Assembly: GCF_900109355.1 (NCBI RefSeq)
Contig: NZ_FOBF01000001.1
Location: 186,001-250,000, forward strand
DNA length: 64,000 bases
Source: Nonomuraea pusilla
Lineage (GTDB): Bacteria > Actinomycetota > Actinomycetes > Streptosporangiales > Streptosporangiaceae
Direction: 5' to 3'
How positions within the stretch are numbered: the stretch's first letter is position 1; every line of letters begins with the position of its first letter. Below the pieces are notes generated by a model. That model had not been told where the DNA came from and searched no databases. It worked only from the letters and a program-made list of their open reading frames with translations. The position numbers and the translations under genes are program-made. Below are positions 15,079 to 23,187 of this stretch, one piece after another.

Positions 15079-16215
15079 ATGACGGCGCTGACAGACGGGG
15101 AGAACTACACGGCCAAGGGCTGGATGGCACCGATCGATCTGGATCGCGTGCCCGACGTCGAGGCGTTCCTCGACCGGCTCGGCCACGGCCGCTTCGACCG
15201 GTCCACCCTGGTGGCGCCCATTGGGCGCAACGAGGTGTGGGCGGGCCGCACCGAGAGCGGCAGGAAGGTCTTCGTCAAGCGCCTCGTCGGAGGGGACGAC
15301 GTGACGCCGCGGCTGCGGCGCGTCCTGGCCTTCGAGCGCTTCAGGGCGGCCCGCCCGGAGCTCGCCGACCGGCTGCGGACGCCCGGCTTCCTGGGCGCCG
15401 ACGAGGCCGCCGGCCTGGTGGCGTTCGACTTCATGGACGAGGCCAGGAACGGCGCGGAATCCATGATCGAGGAGACGTTCGGCGACGAGCTCGCCCGCCG
15501 GGTCGGCGAGGCGATCGGCCACCTGCACGACGCCGCGCCGCGGGCGGGCGAGGAGCTGGACGACGGCCGTTTCCCGCTGCCGGACCTGCGGCTGCTGCGC
15601 GGGCTGCCGCTGGAGATGTGGCATCACCTGAGCTACGGCGAGCTGGAGAGCTGGAGCATCCTGCACGGCGACGCCGAGCTGGCGCGCGGCATCGTCGCGC
15701 TGTGCGAGCGCGAGGACGCGGCGCCGAAGGTGCCGGTCCACGGGGACTTCCGCGTCGACCAGATCCTGCTGCCGGACGACGGCGGCTTCCAGATCACCGA
15801 CTGGGAGGACTTCCGCCTCGGCGACCCGGCGAGGGACGTCGGCGCGTTCGCCGGGGAGTGGCTCTTCCGCTCGATCCTCGACATCGTCAGCGCGCGGGGG
15901 GACGAGATGGTCTTCGAGGCGGCCGAGTTCACCCACGAGATGGTGCTGCGGCGGGGCGCGGAGAAGATCGAGCGGCTCAGGCCGCGCATCCACGCCTTCT
16001 GGCAGGGCTACCGCGCCGTCAGGGAAGGCCTGGACGAGGACTTCGCGGTCCGCGCCACAGCCTTCGCCGGCTGGCACATGATGGACCGCCTGCTGGCCTC
16101 CGGCGCGCGCTCCGCCAGGCTCACCGGCATCCAGCGCGCCGCCGCCGGCATCGGCCGCACCGCGCTGCTCGCCCCCGCCCGCTTCACCATCGCCCTGGGT
16201 TTGGAGGATGAATGA
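15079..16215 (+). CDS. class V lanthipeptide kinase (APH-type phosphotransferase)
   Basis: 378 residues with the aminoglycoside-phosphotransferase fold: a Lys in KVFVKRLVGG, the catalytic loop VHGDFRVDQILL (about 221) and the metal Asp in ITDWEDFRLGDPARDVG (about 240). In class V lanthipeptide and thioamitide clusters such a kinase phosphorylates Ser and Thr of the precursor so that a HopA1-type lyase can remove the phosphate. That lyase is the next gene and overlaps by 4 bases. The metal-binding Asn of the loop is Gln here. The ATG at 15079 follows GGGGGA. It is the first gene of the operon, downstream of the predicted SARP site. Confidence 0.9.
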   Translation: MTALTDGENYTAKGWMAPIDLDRVPDVEAFLDRLGHGRFDRSTLVAPIGRNEVWAGRTESGRKVFVKRLVGGDDVTPRLRRVLAFERFRAARPELADRLRTPGFLGADEAAGLVAFDFMDEARNGAESMIEETFGDELARRVGEAIGHLHDAAPRAGEELDDGRFPLPDLRLLRGLPLEMWHHLSYGELESWSILHGDAELARGIVALCEREDAAPKVPVHGDFRVDQILLPDDGGFQITDWEDFRLGDPARDVGAFAGEWLFRSILDIVSARGDEMVFEAAEFTHEMVLRRGAEKIERLRPRIHAFWQGYRAVREGLDEDFAVRATAFAGWHMMDRLLASGARSARLTGIQRAAAGIGRTALLAPARFTIALGLEDE

Positions 16216-17255
16216 GCGTCGCCGACCTGGCCGCGCCGGGCGGGGTCGCCCCCGGGCTGGACGCCGTGCTGAACGCGGTGACCGTCGATCCCGAGGCGCT
16301 GCGCGCGAGCGTCGCCGGCGTGGACGTGGAGGCGGGCAGCGCCGCCGAGCTGGCGGTGAAGCTCTCCCAGGCGCTCTACGAGGTGCTGCACACCGGGCGG
16401 CGCTCGGACGACGGCCAGGGGCTGCCGTTCCACCTGCGCGACAAGGAGTTCGAGCAGGCGCTGGCGGAGCAGGTCCCGCATGACACGACGGTGGCTGAGG
16501 GCGTGATCGCGGAGCCGGTCGCCGCCGGGCTGCCCGAGGACGCGGACGTCCTGGTGGTGTGCGGCGGCCCGCGCGTCTGGGTGCCGCGCCACCGGATCCT
16601 GGACCGCCCGCCGTTCGCGGCGGGACAGCGGGTGTCCGTCGCGCTGTCGCCGATGCGGCCCGCGCTCTCCCCGGGCTTCTTCTTCGTGCACGGCTCGGCC
16701 CCCGGCGACATGCGCGGCGACATCCTGCGCGTGTACGTCCACCTGGCCGCGCCCGACCTGGCCCCGGCCGTCTGGGGCCTGGTCCTGTCCCACCTGGAGG
16801 AGCGGCGCGCGGAGTACCGCGCCAAGGTGCTCGGCTCGCCGCTGCTGTACCCGCGCCGCGACGGCCTCGTCGTCTACCTCGCCGCCCGCTCGCGCGACCT
16901 CGCCGCCGGCCTCGCCACGCTGGTGGAGGGCGTGCCGGGGGTGGGGACGGACACCTCAGCCTTCGCCCGCGCCCTCGGGCCCGGGGTGGCCACCGCGTGG
17001 GAGCCCGACGACCGCAGGCCGGTCATGAGGGGCATGAGCTTCGGGCAGCACCGCGCCGGCGTGCTCGGCCAGGCGCTCGTGGAGGCCGCCGCGGGCGGCA
17101 GGCCGGCGGCCGAGGTGGCCGCCGCCCGCCTGGCCGAGGCCAACATCGACCCGTGCGACCTCGCACGCAACCACACGTCGCCTCAGGCGATGACGGAGAG
17201 CGGCGGCACCCGCGCTCCGGCACCAGGTTCCGGCACCCATGTGGAGAGGAGGTGA
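16212..17255 (+). CDS. HopA1-type lyase of class V lanthipeptide synthesis
   Basis: 347 residues. The core motifs of the HopA1 type III effector family are present: LSPGFFFVHGSAPG (about 152) and DILRVYVHLAAP (about 172), with conserved Arg and His residues for phosphate handling. In class V systems the HopA1-like protein (LxmX in lexapeptide) works with the APH-type kinase to dehydrate Ser and Thr. The ATG overlaps the kinase stop. The last codons (VERR and stop) contain the AGGAGG ribosome site of the first precursor gene, so precursor translation may be coupled to this gene. Confidence 0.9.
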   Translation: MSVADLAAPGGVAPGLDAVLNAVTVDPEALRASVAGVDVEAGSAAELAVKLSQALYEVLHTGRRSDDGQGLPFHLRDKEFEQALAEQVPHDTTVAEGVIAEPVAAGLPEDADVLVVCGGPRVWVPRHRILDRPPFAAGQRVSVALSPMRPALSPGFFFVHGSAPGDMRGDILRVYVHLAAPDLAPAVWGLVLSHLEERRAEYRAKVLGSPLLYPRRDGLVVYLAARSRDLAAGLATLVEGVPGVGTDTSAFARALGPGVATAWEPDDRRPVMRGMSFGQHRAGVLGQALVEAAAGGRPAAEVAAARLAEANIDPCDLARNHTSPQAMTESGGTRAPAPGSGTHVERR

Positions 17256-17260
17256 ACAGC

Positions 17261-17473
17261 ATGACGAAGAGCACGGCCATCATGGAGCTCGTCGCGGGCT
17301 ACGACTCGTACGCCGACGCGCGCGAGCTGCAGGTCTCCGCGGTCTCCGACGCCCCCGAGCTGTGGTTCACGATCTGGGCCATCAGCTACGGCGTGCGCGT
17401 GAGTTCCGCCAAGTGCGCGATCTGGGCCTCGGCCGCGTCCGGCGCCGTTTCCGGCTGGATTCTCAACCGCTAG
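17261..17473 (+). CDS. lanthipeptide precursor 1 (no C-terminal Cys)
   Basis: 70 residues; ATG at 17261 lies 8 bases after AGGAGG. Leader: about residues 1-33, with AIMELVAGYDSYADARELQ shared with precursor 2. Core: probably from about residue 34, aromatic and hydrophobic, with Thr37 and Ser42, 48, 49, 57, 60 and 64, a single Cys52, and the end GWILNR. One Cys allows one lanthionine; the remaining dehydrated residues could be reduced to D-Ala by the F420-type reductase encoded downstream. With no C-terminal Cys it cannot form an aminovinyl-cysteine end. The cleavage site is inferred from where the two precursors stop being alike (SDAPE against SEAPA). Confidence 0.88.
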   Translation: MTKSTAIMELVAGYDSYADARELQVSAVSDAPELWFTIWAISYGVRVSSAKCAIWASAASGAVSGWILNR

Positions 17474-17520
17474 GAAATGGCCATTCCAGCTTTCCTCACG
17501 AGTTGACGGAGGGAGGGGAA

Positions 17521-17742
17521 ATGCACGATGTCGTGCGGCCGTCGAAGACGGCGGCGATTATGGAACTCACGGCGGGCTACGACGCTTACGCGGACGCCTC
17601 CGAATTCACGTTGCCGGCCGAATCCGAGGCTCCGGCGGCGACTCCGGTGACGATTCTCGTACTCGGCGGTTTCGCCACGAGCTACGTGGTCAGCGGAATC
17701 GCGCGCAAGGCCTGGGACCGGACGTTCATCTTCGGTTGCTGA
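17521..17742 (+). CDS. lanthipeptide precursor 2 (C-terminal T-x4-C)
   Basis: 73 residues; ATG at 17521 after GGAGGGAGGGGAA. The leader (KTAAIMELTAGYDAYADASE) matches precursor 1 at most positions. The core, about residue 38 onward, is very hydrophobic (VTILVLGGFATSYVVSGIA) and ends TFIFGC. Cys73 is the last residue, and Thr68 is five positions before it, the T-x4-C spacing that becomes the AviMeCys ring in thioviridamide. This is the expected substrate of the flavoprotein decarboxylase in the cluster. Other modifiable residues are Thr41, 44 and 53 and Ser54 and 58. Confidence 0.9.
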   Translation: MHDVVRPSKTAAIMELTAGYDAYADASEFTLPAESEAPAATPVTILVLGGFATSYVVSGIARKAWDRTFIFGC

Positions 17743-17758
17743 ACGCCGGATGAAAAGG

Positions 17759-17792
17759 GTGGGCAGGCGATTTATGCAGGGCGCCTGCCCAC
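17759..17792 (+). terminator. hairpin after the precursor genes (attenuator)
   Basis: GTGGGCAGGCG (17759-17769) and CGCCTGCCCAC (17782-17792) are perfect 11-bp arms with a 12-base loop and no T-run. Partial terminators after precursor genes are common in peptide clusters and give more precursor than enzyme mRNA. Confidence 0.65.
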
Positions 17793-17828
17793 ACCCCGTC
17801 GATCGGCCCTTCACTTGCGAGGAGATGA

Positions 17829-18836
17829 ATGCGCGATCCCAACGCCGACGAGCTGGCCGCGATGGCGGACCTGCTCGGCCCGCTGGCGATCCGGGTGGCG
17901 GCCACGCTCCGGCTGGCCGACCACATGGCCGCCGGGGTGACGACGGGGGCGGGCCTCGCCAGGCGGGTGGGCGCCCACCCGCCGACCCTGAAGAAGCTGC
18001 TGCGCTACCTCGTCTCGCGCGGCGTCTTCCGCTGGAGCGAGGAGCGCGGCTACGAGGTGACCGAGCTCGGCGCCCCGCTGCTGGACGACGCGCCCGGCAG
18101 CGTACGGCGGCGGCTCAGCATGGACGGCCTGCTGGGCCTGGCCGAGCTGGGCCTGGTCGGGCTGCCGCACACGGTGCGCACCGGCGAGGCCGGGTACCGG
18201 GCGGCCTTCGGCCGGGACTTCTGGCAGGACGTGAGCGACGTCCCCGATGACGCGAACGTGCTGGCGGAGGAGGTCGCCGGCGTTCTGGACGGCGAAGGCC
18301 GGCTGATCGTGCACAGCTACGACTGGTCCGGCGTGCGCCGGGTGCTGGACGTCGGCGGGGGCAACGGGACGTTGCTCATCGAGCTCGCCCGCGCCCACCC
18401 CGGCCTGGGCGGCGCCGTGCTCGACCTGCCGGGGATGGCGCGTGCCGCGGCGCGGCGCATCGAGGAGCACGGCCTGGGCGGGCGGTGCGCGGCCATCGAG
18501 GGCAGCTTCCTGGAGCCGATCCCGCCGGGCTACGACGTGTACCTCCTGTCGGCGATCCTGTGCGACTGGCCCGACGACGACGCGGTCAAGATCCTGCGCC
18601 GCTGCGGGGAGGCGGCGGGGACGGACGGGCGCGTGCTCGTGGCCGACATGAACCTCGTCTACGACGACGACGATCCGGACGCCGCCCGGATGAACCTGCT
18701 CCTGACCGGCACGGTTCCGGTGCCCGTGCGCACGCTCAAGCAGGTCAAGCGGCTCGGCGCGGCGGCGGGCCTCGACCTCTCCTGGGAGGGCCCGACGACG
18801 AGGAGGCGGACCCTGCTGGAGTTCCGCGCCCATTGA
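17829..18836 (+). CDS. SAM-dependent methyltransferase (O-methyltransferase fold)
   Basis: 335 residues. An N-terminal winged-helix dimerisation domain (about 10-90, with RVGAHPPTLKKLLRYLVSRG) precedes a class I methyltransferase with motif I VLDVGGGNGTLL (about 175) and LLSAILCDWPDDDAVKIL, as in plant-type O-methyltransferases. In the lexapeptide cluster a methyltransferase dimethylates the N-terminal amine; the same or an O-methylation is possible here. ATG at 17829, after the precursor hairpin and a GAGGAG ribosome site. Confidence 0.88.
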   Translation: MRDPNADELAAMADLLGPLAIRVAATLRLADHMAAGVTTGAGLARRVGAHPPTLKKLLRYLVSRGVFRWSEERGYEVTELGAPLLDDAPGSVRRRLSMDGLLGLAELGLVGLPHTVRTGEAGYRAAFGRDFWQDVSDVPDDANVLAEEVAGVLDGEGRLIVHSYDWSGVRRVLDVGGGNGTLLIELARAHPGLGGAVLDLPGMARAAARRIEEHGLGGRCAAIEGSFLEPIPPGYDVYLLSAILCDWPDDDAVKILRRCGEAAGTDGRVLVADMNLVYDDDDPDAARMNLLLTGTVPVPVRTLKQVKRLGAAAGLDLSWEGPTTRRRTLLEFRAH

Positions 18837-18874
18837 CGCGCCCATCGACCCGCACGTTCTTGGACAGGTGAGAA

Positions 18875-20740
18875 GTGGAAGAGCAGCCCCCCACAGCGCA
18901 GGCTCCCGACGAGGAGCCGGCCGCGGCGCGAGAGACGGCCGCGCAGGCCGAGGAGCCGGCGTCCGCGCGGCCGTCCGCCGCCCAGGCGCCCGCGGAGCGG
19001 CTCGCGCTCTCGCGCGAGATGACGGCCGGCAAGGCGGGCCGGGTGGCCGCGGTCGTGGTGCTCGCCCTGCTGTCGACCGTGACGACGCTCGCCCTGCCGC
19101 TGATCGGCGGCGTCTTCGTCGCCGAGCTGGAGAAGGGCGGCGGCGCGGTGACGTCGGCCGCGCTCTGGATGGTCGCCGCGGGACTCGCCGCCGCGATCAC
19201 CGGCACCCTGTCCGGCTACCTGCTGTCCAGGCTGGGCATCGAGCTCGTCACCAAGCTGCGGGTCCGCACGATGAAGCACGCGCTCGGGCTGCCGCTGAAG
19301 GTCGCCAGGCGGGAGGGCACCGGGGACCTGGCGGCCCGGCTCACCTCCGACTCCTCCCAGATCAGGGGCCTGACGGAGGTCGGGCCCCTGCAACTGCCGA
19401 TGGCCGCGCTGCAGGTGGTGCTGACGCTGGTCATCATGGGCTTCCTCGACTGGATGCTGTTGCTGATGACGGTCGGGTCGTTCCTCGTCGCGATCGTCGG
19501 CGTCGCCTTCGTGATCAAGGCGATCCGGCGCAGGTTCGAGGCGCTGCAGACGGGAGTCGGCAAGCTGTCCGACGACTTCGTCGCGACGATGGAGGCCCTC
19601 ACCGTCGTCAAGGCCAACCGGGCGGAGAGCCGGCTCGTGCGCGGCTTCTCCGAGCGGGCCGAGAACCTGGCCGGGCTGGAGATCTCCGCCGCCCGGCTCG
19701 AAGCCATGGTCGTGCCGGTGATGACCCTGGCCCAGCAGGTCGCCCTCGTCGTCGTGATCATGGGTGGCGGCGTGCGCTACGTCGCCGGCGACATCACGCT
19801 GCCGAACCTCGTCTCGTTCCTGCTCCTGCTGCTGCAGCTGGCCGCCCCGCTGGTCATGGCCATCCAGGCGGCCGGCGCCATCCAGGCCGGCCTGGTCGCC
19901 AAGCAGCGCTTCGAGTCCGTCTTCTCCCTGCCGTACGAGCAGGTGGACGAGCGGGCCACGGACGGCAGGCCCACGCCGGTGCCCGACGCCCCCGCCGTCG
20001 TCCTGGACGGGGTCGGCTTCGCGTACGAGGAGGGCCGGCCGGTGCTGGACGAGGTCGGCTTCACCGTCCCGCGGCACGGCCTGACCGCCATCGTCGGCCG
20101 GTCCGGGGCCGGCAAGACCACGGTGCTCGGCCTCGTCGAGCGCTTCATGGACCTCGACGCGGGCCGGATCGCGGTGTTCGGGCGCGACCTGCCCGACTGG
20201 CCGCTGCCGGAGCTGCGCGGCCGGATCGCCTACGTCGACCAGTCCTTCACGCTGCTGCGCGACACCGTACGCAACAACCTGCTGCTCGGCCTGGACGCGA
20301 GCGTGCCCGACGAGGTCCTGCTCGACGCGCTGGAGCAGGTCGGCCTGCGTGACGAGATCGCGGCCCTGCCCGCGGGGCTGGACACCCGCATCGGCGGGGA
20401 CAGCGACCTGTCGGGCGGGCAGCGGCAGCGGCTCGCGCTCGCCAGGGTGCTGCTCAGCGACGCCCTGCTGGTCCTGCTCGACGAGCCGTCGTCGCAGCTC
20501 GACAGCCTCAACGAGGGCCGGCTGCGCGAGGTCGTCGACCGCCTCGCCGAGGACCGCGCCGTCCTGGTCGTCGCGCACCGGCTGTCCACCGTCCAGCACG
20601 CCCGGCACGTCATCCTGCTGGACCAGGGCAAGGTGCTGGCGCAGGGCACGCACGAGGCGCTGATGAGCGAGAGCGAACCCTACGCCGAACTGGTACGCGG
20701 CCAGATGCTGCGCCCGGCCGACTCCGTCCGGCTGGGCTGA
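18875..20740 (+). CDS. ABC exporter, fused membrane and ATPase domains
   Basis: 621 residues. After a long charged tail (1-45) come six membrane helices (about 55-340), then an ATPase with Walker A GRSGAGKTT (about 409), signature LSGGQRQRLALARV, Walker B LLVLLDEPSS and switch His in VAHRLS. All catalytic residues are intact. There is no N-terminal C39 peptidase, so leader removal must be done by another enzyme, here the M16 protein. It probably exports the finished lanthipeptide. Start GTG at 18875. Confidence 0.92.
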   Translation: MEEQPPTAQAPDEEPAAARETAAQAEEPASARPSAAQAPAERLALSREMTAGKAGRVAAVVVLALLSTVTTLALPLIGGVFVAELEKGGGAVTSAALWMVAAGLAAAITGTLSGYLLSRLGIELVTKLRVRTMKHALGLPLKVARREGTGDLAARLTSDSSQIRGLTEVGPLQLPMAALQVVLTLVIMGFLDWMLLLMTVGSFLVAIVGVAFVIKAIRRRFEALQTGVGKLSDDFVATMEALTVVKANRAESRLVRGFSERAENLAGLEISAARLEAMVVPVMTLAQQVALVVVIMGGGVRYVAGDITLPNLVSFLLLLLQLAAPLVMAIQAAGAIQAGLVAKQRFESVFSLPYEQVDERATDGRPTPVPDAPAVVLDGVGFAYEEGRPVLDEVGFTVPRHGLTAIVGRSGAGKTTVLGLVERFMDLDAGRIAVFGRDLPDWPLPELRGRIAYVDQSFTLLRDTVRNNLLLGLDASVPDEVLLDALEQVGLRDEIAALPAGLDTRIGGDSDLSGGQRQRLALARVLLSDALLVLLDEPSSQLDSLNEGRLREVVDRLAEDRAVLVVAHRLSTVQHARHVILLDQGKVLAQGTHEALMSESEPYAELVRGQMLRPADSVRLG

Positions 20741-20752
20741 ACAGGAGTGATG

Positions 20753-21715
20753 ATGCCCAGCCTGTCCGTCCTGCTGCCGATGATGCCCACGCGGCACGAG
20801 CAGATCCTGTCCTTCGCCGCCCTGGTGCAGTGGACGAGCGCGCACCGCCTGTGGCAGGGCCAGGCCCTGGCGCTCGACCCCCACCACGGCTTCGTCTTCG
20901 CGGCGGCCGCCGGGTTCCGGGTCCCGATGGGCTCGGGCGTCTCGCTCATGCCGCTCCGGCACCCGCACGAGGCGGCGGTGCACGCCCGTTCCGTGGCCGT
21001 GGCCAGCGGACATCCGTTCGTGGCTGGCATCGGGCCGGGCGGGATCGACTTCCAGCGCAGCATCATCGGCGCCCCGTACGCCGGCCAGCTCACCGCGGTC
21101 AGGGAGTACGTGACCGCCATGCGCGGCCTGCTCGACGGCGAGGAGGTGAACCTGGACGGCGACCACTTCACCGTCCACGACCTGCTGCCGCCCCTGCCGA
21201 CGCCGCCCGTGGAGATCGGCCTGGGCGTGCTGCGGCCGGGCATGGCGCGGCTGGCCGGCGAGGTCGCGGACGTCGCGATCACCTGGCTGACGCCCGCCTC
21301 CTACCTGCGGGACGTGATCGTCCCCGCGCTGCGTGAGGGCGCGGAGCGGGCGGGGCGGCCGCTGCCGCGGCTGGTGGCGATGGTGCCGATGTTCGTGGCC
21401 GACCCCGACCGGGACCCGACCCGCCTCGTCCTGCAGTCCAACGCCGGCCACCTCATGCTGCCGCACTATGTCGACATGCTGACCAGGGCGGGCATCGAGA
21501 TCGATCCGCAGCAGCCGGTCGAGACCGTCAAGCGGGTCATCGCGGGCGGGGCGTTCCTGACGGGCGCCCCGGAGGAGCTCGGCCGGCAGATCGGCGAGTT
21601 CCACGCCGCGGGCGTGGACGAGGTGGTGATCAACCTCACCGGGGTGGCCGGGGCGTACGGGCCGCAGGCGGCGCTGGTCGAGCTGGAGACCATCCTGGGC
21701 CAGGCCACGCCGTGA
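20753..21715 (+). CDS. LLM-class F420-dependent reductase (LxmJ-like)
   Basis: About 320 residues with the luciferase-like TIM barrel: FRVPMGSGVSLMPLRHP, AVASGHPFVAGIGPGG, and LPPLPTPPVEIGLG. In lexapeptide an F420H2-dependent enzyme of this class reduces dehydroalanine to D-alanine. The same job here would explain why both cores have many more Ser and Thr than Cys. AGGAG at 20743 favours the ATG at 20753; ATG 20750 and GTG 20747 are alternatives. The stop overlaps the decarboxylase start (GTGA). Confidence 0.88.
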   Translation: MPSLSVLLPMMPTRHEQILSFAALVQWTSAHRLWQGQALALDPHHGFVFAAAAGFRVPMGSGVSLMPLRHPHEAAVHARSVAVASGHPFVAGIGPGGIDFQRSIIGAPYAGQLTAVREYVTAMRGLLDGEEVNLDGDHFTVHDLLPPLPTPPVEIGLGVLRPGMARLAGEVADVAITWLTPASYLRDVIVPALREGAERAGRPLPRLVAMVPMFVADPDRDPTRLVLQSNAGHLMLPHYVDMLTRAGIEIDPQQPVETVKRVIAGGAFLTGAPEELGRQIGEFHAAGVDEVVINLTGVAGAYGPQAALVELETILGQATP

Positions 21716-23187
21716 GCACGCCGCCCCCCGCCCCGCCGCCGTCCCCGCCCGGCTTCTCCCGGCTGCTGCTCGTGGTCACGGGCTCGCTCGCGGCGCGCAA
21801 CCTGCCGTTCGCGCTGACGCTGCTGCGTGAGTCCCGCCCCGGCCTCAGCGTCAGGGTGGTCGTGACGCGCAGCGCGGAGCGGTTCGTCACGCGTGCGGCG
21901 CTCGCGCCCGAGGCGGAGGAGGTGCTGGCGGACGAGTGGCCGGACGACGCGGCGCGGGCCCGCCACGTCGAGTGGGCCGAGTGGGCGCAGGTCGTGGTGG
22001 TCTATCCGATGACGCTCCACTTCATGGGCCGGCTGGCGGGCGGCCTGGCCGACAGCCCGGCGCTGCTGGCCGTCCAGTGCACGCGCGCGCTCGTCTGCCT
22101 GGCTCCCGCGCTGCCGCCCGGCGGTGTGCAGAGCGCCGCCTACCAGGCCCACTGGACCGCCCTGCGGGCCCGGCCCAACGTGGTGGTCGTGCCGCCGCGT
22201 CCCGGCGTCAGCACCGCGACGGGGCGGCCGGAGTCGTGGCTGTCCACGCTGGCGCAGGCGATCGAGGCGGCGGAGGCGCGCTGGGAGGAGCACGCCCGCG
22301 CGGGCGAACCGGGGGCCGACGGCACCGGGCACCTGCTGGTGGACGTGACGCCCGACGGGGGCGGGTTCGCCTGGCGGCGCAGGCCGGGCCCGCTGGCGCA
22401 CAGCCCGTTCACGCCGGTGGACCCCGGGCTGAACGGCACGCTCGCCGGGCTGCTCGACGGCGCCGATGTCCGGTTCGTCCCGGGGGAGGTGGACGGCGGC
22501 TCCCGCGTCTACCGGGTGGCGGGAGCCGAGCCGGCGGCGCGGGTCCTGCTGCGCGACGGCCCGGGCGAGCCGATGGAGCGGCTGCTGCGGGGCCTCGGGC
22601 GGGCGCTGCGCGAGCTGCACGCGCTCCCGCCGGGCGGCGTCTGCGGCCCGCCGCGGGCGCGGCGCAGGCTCCGGGAGTGGCTGGCCGGCGACTCGCCGAG
22701 CGCGCCGGCGGCGGCCGCCGCCGCCGCGCTGTCCGACCGGCTGGGGCCGAAGTCCTGGGACCGGCTGCGCGGCTGGTGCGCCGAGCAGGACGCGGACCCC
22801 GCCGTCGTGCTCAGCCACGGCGCGCCGGGCCTGGGCTCGCTCGTCGTGTCGCCGGACGGCGGCGGCGACCTGCTGATCGGCGAGGACCTGTGCGCCGCCC
22901 CCTGGTACCACGACCTGGCCTGGGTCGCGGGGGAGCTCGTGGAGATGCGCTGGCTCCACGAGGGGAGCCCGCAGTTGTGGCAGCGCCTGCTCGACGCGCT
23001 GTTCGAGGGGTACGGCCGTGACCTCGGCGAGGACGCGAACCGGCTGGTCGCCCTGGGGATCGCCCGCCATCTGCACGACATATCCGCCTATGTCGGGCTG
23101 GACGCCGCGCTGGTGGCCACGTACGCCGGATTCCTTGATTTTCTCGTCAATCTCGATGGAGGATCGCCGCATGCCCGGAATTCGTAG
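21712..23187 (+). CDS. HFCD flavoprotein decarboxylase fused to a kinase-like domain
   Basis: 491 residues. The N-terminal 190 are an HFCD flavoprotein like EpiD/MrsD: LLLVVTGSLAARN, the His in ARARHVEWAEWAQ and PMTLHFMGRLAGGLADSP. These enzymes oxidatively decarboxylate a C-terminal Cys to the enethiol of AviCys/AviMeCys. The C-terminal 250 (from about 250) resemble an APH-type phosphotransferase but the catalytic HGD is HGA (VLSHGAPGLGSL), so it should not be an active kinase. Class V clusters contain a third, cyclase-like protein (LxmY); the fused half is my candidate for that role. GTG start overlaps the reductase stop. Confidence 0.85.
   Translation: MSTPPPAPPPSPPGFSRLLLVVTGSLAARNLPFALTLLRESRPGLSVRVVVTRSAERFVTRAALAPEAEEVLADEWPDDAARARHVEWAEWAQVVVVYPMTLHFMGRLAGGLADSPALLAVQCTRALVCLAPALPPGGVQSAAYQAHWTALRARPNVVVVPPRPGVSTATGRPESWLSTLAQAIEAAEARWEEHARAGEPGADGTGHLLVDVTPDGGGFAWRRRPGPLAHSPFTPVDPGLNGTLAGLLDGADVRFVPGEVDGGSRVYRVAGAEPAARVLLRDGPGEPMERLLRGLGRALRELHALPPGGVCGPPRARRRLREWLAGDSPSAPAAAAAAALSDRLGPKSWDRLRGWCAEQDADPAVVLSHGAPGLGSLVVSPDGGGDLLIGEDLCAAPWYHDLAWVAGELVEMRWLHEGSPQLWQRLLDALFEGYGRDLGEDANRLVALGIARHLHDISAYVGLDAALVATYAGFLDFLVNLDGGSPHARNS

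Noticed and set aside
15079..16215. Aminoglycoside resistance kinase
   Set aside because: The fold is the same, but the 4-base overlap with a HopA1-type gene and the nearby precursors point to lanthipeptide synthesis.
17261..17473. Precursor 1 as a substrate of the cysteine decarboxylase
   Set aside because: Its only Cys is internal (Cys52), and HFCD enzymes act on a C-terminal Cys.
18659..21604. Minus-strand frame of nearly 1,000 codons opposite the exporter and reductase genes
   Set aside because: It is rich in Arg, His and Gln, has no recognisable domain and mirrors two genes with all their motifs.
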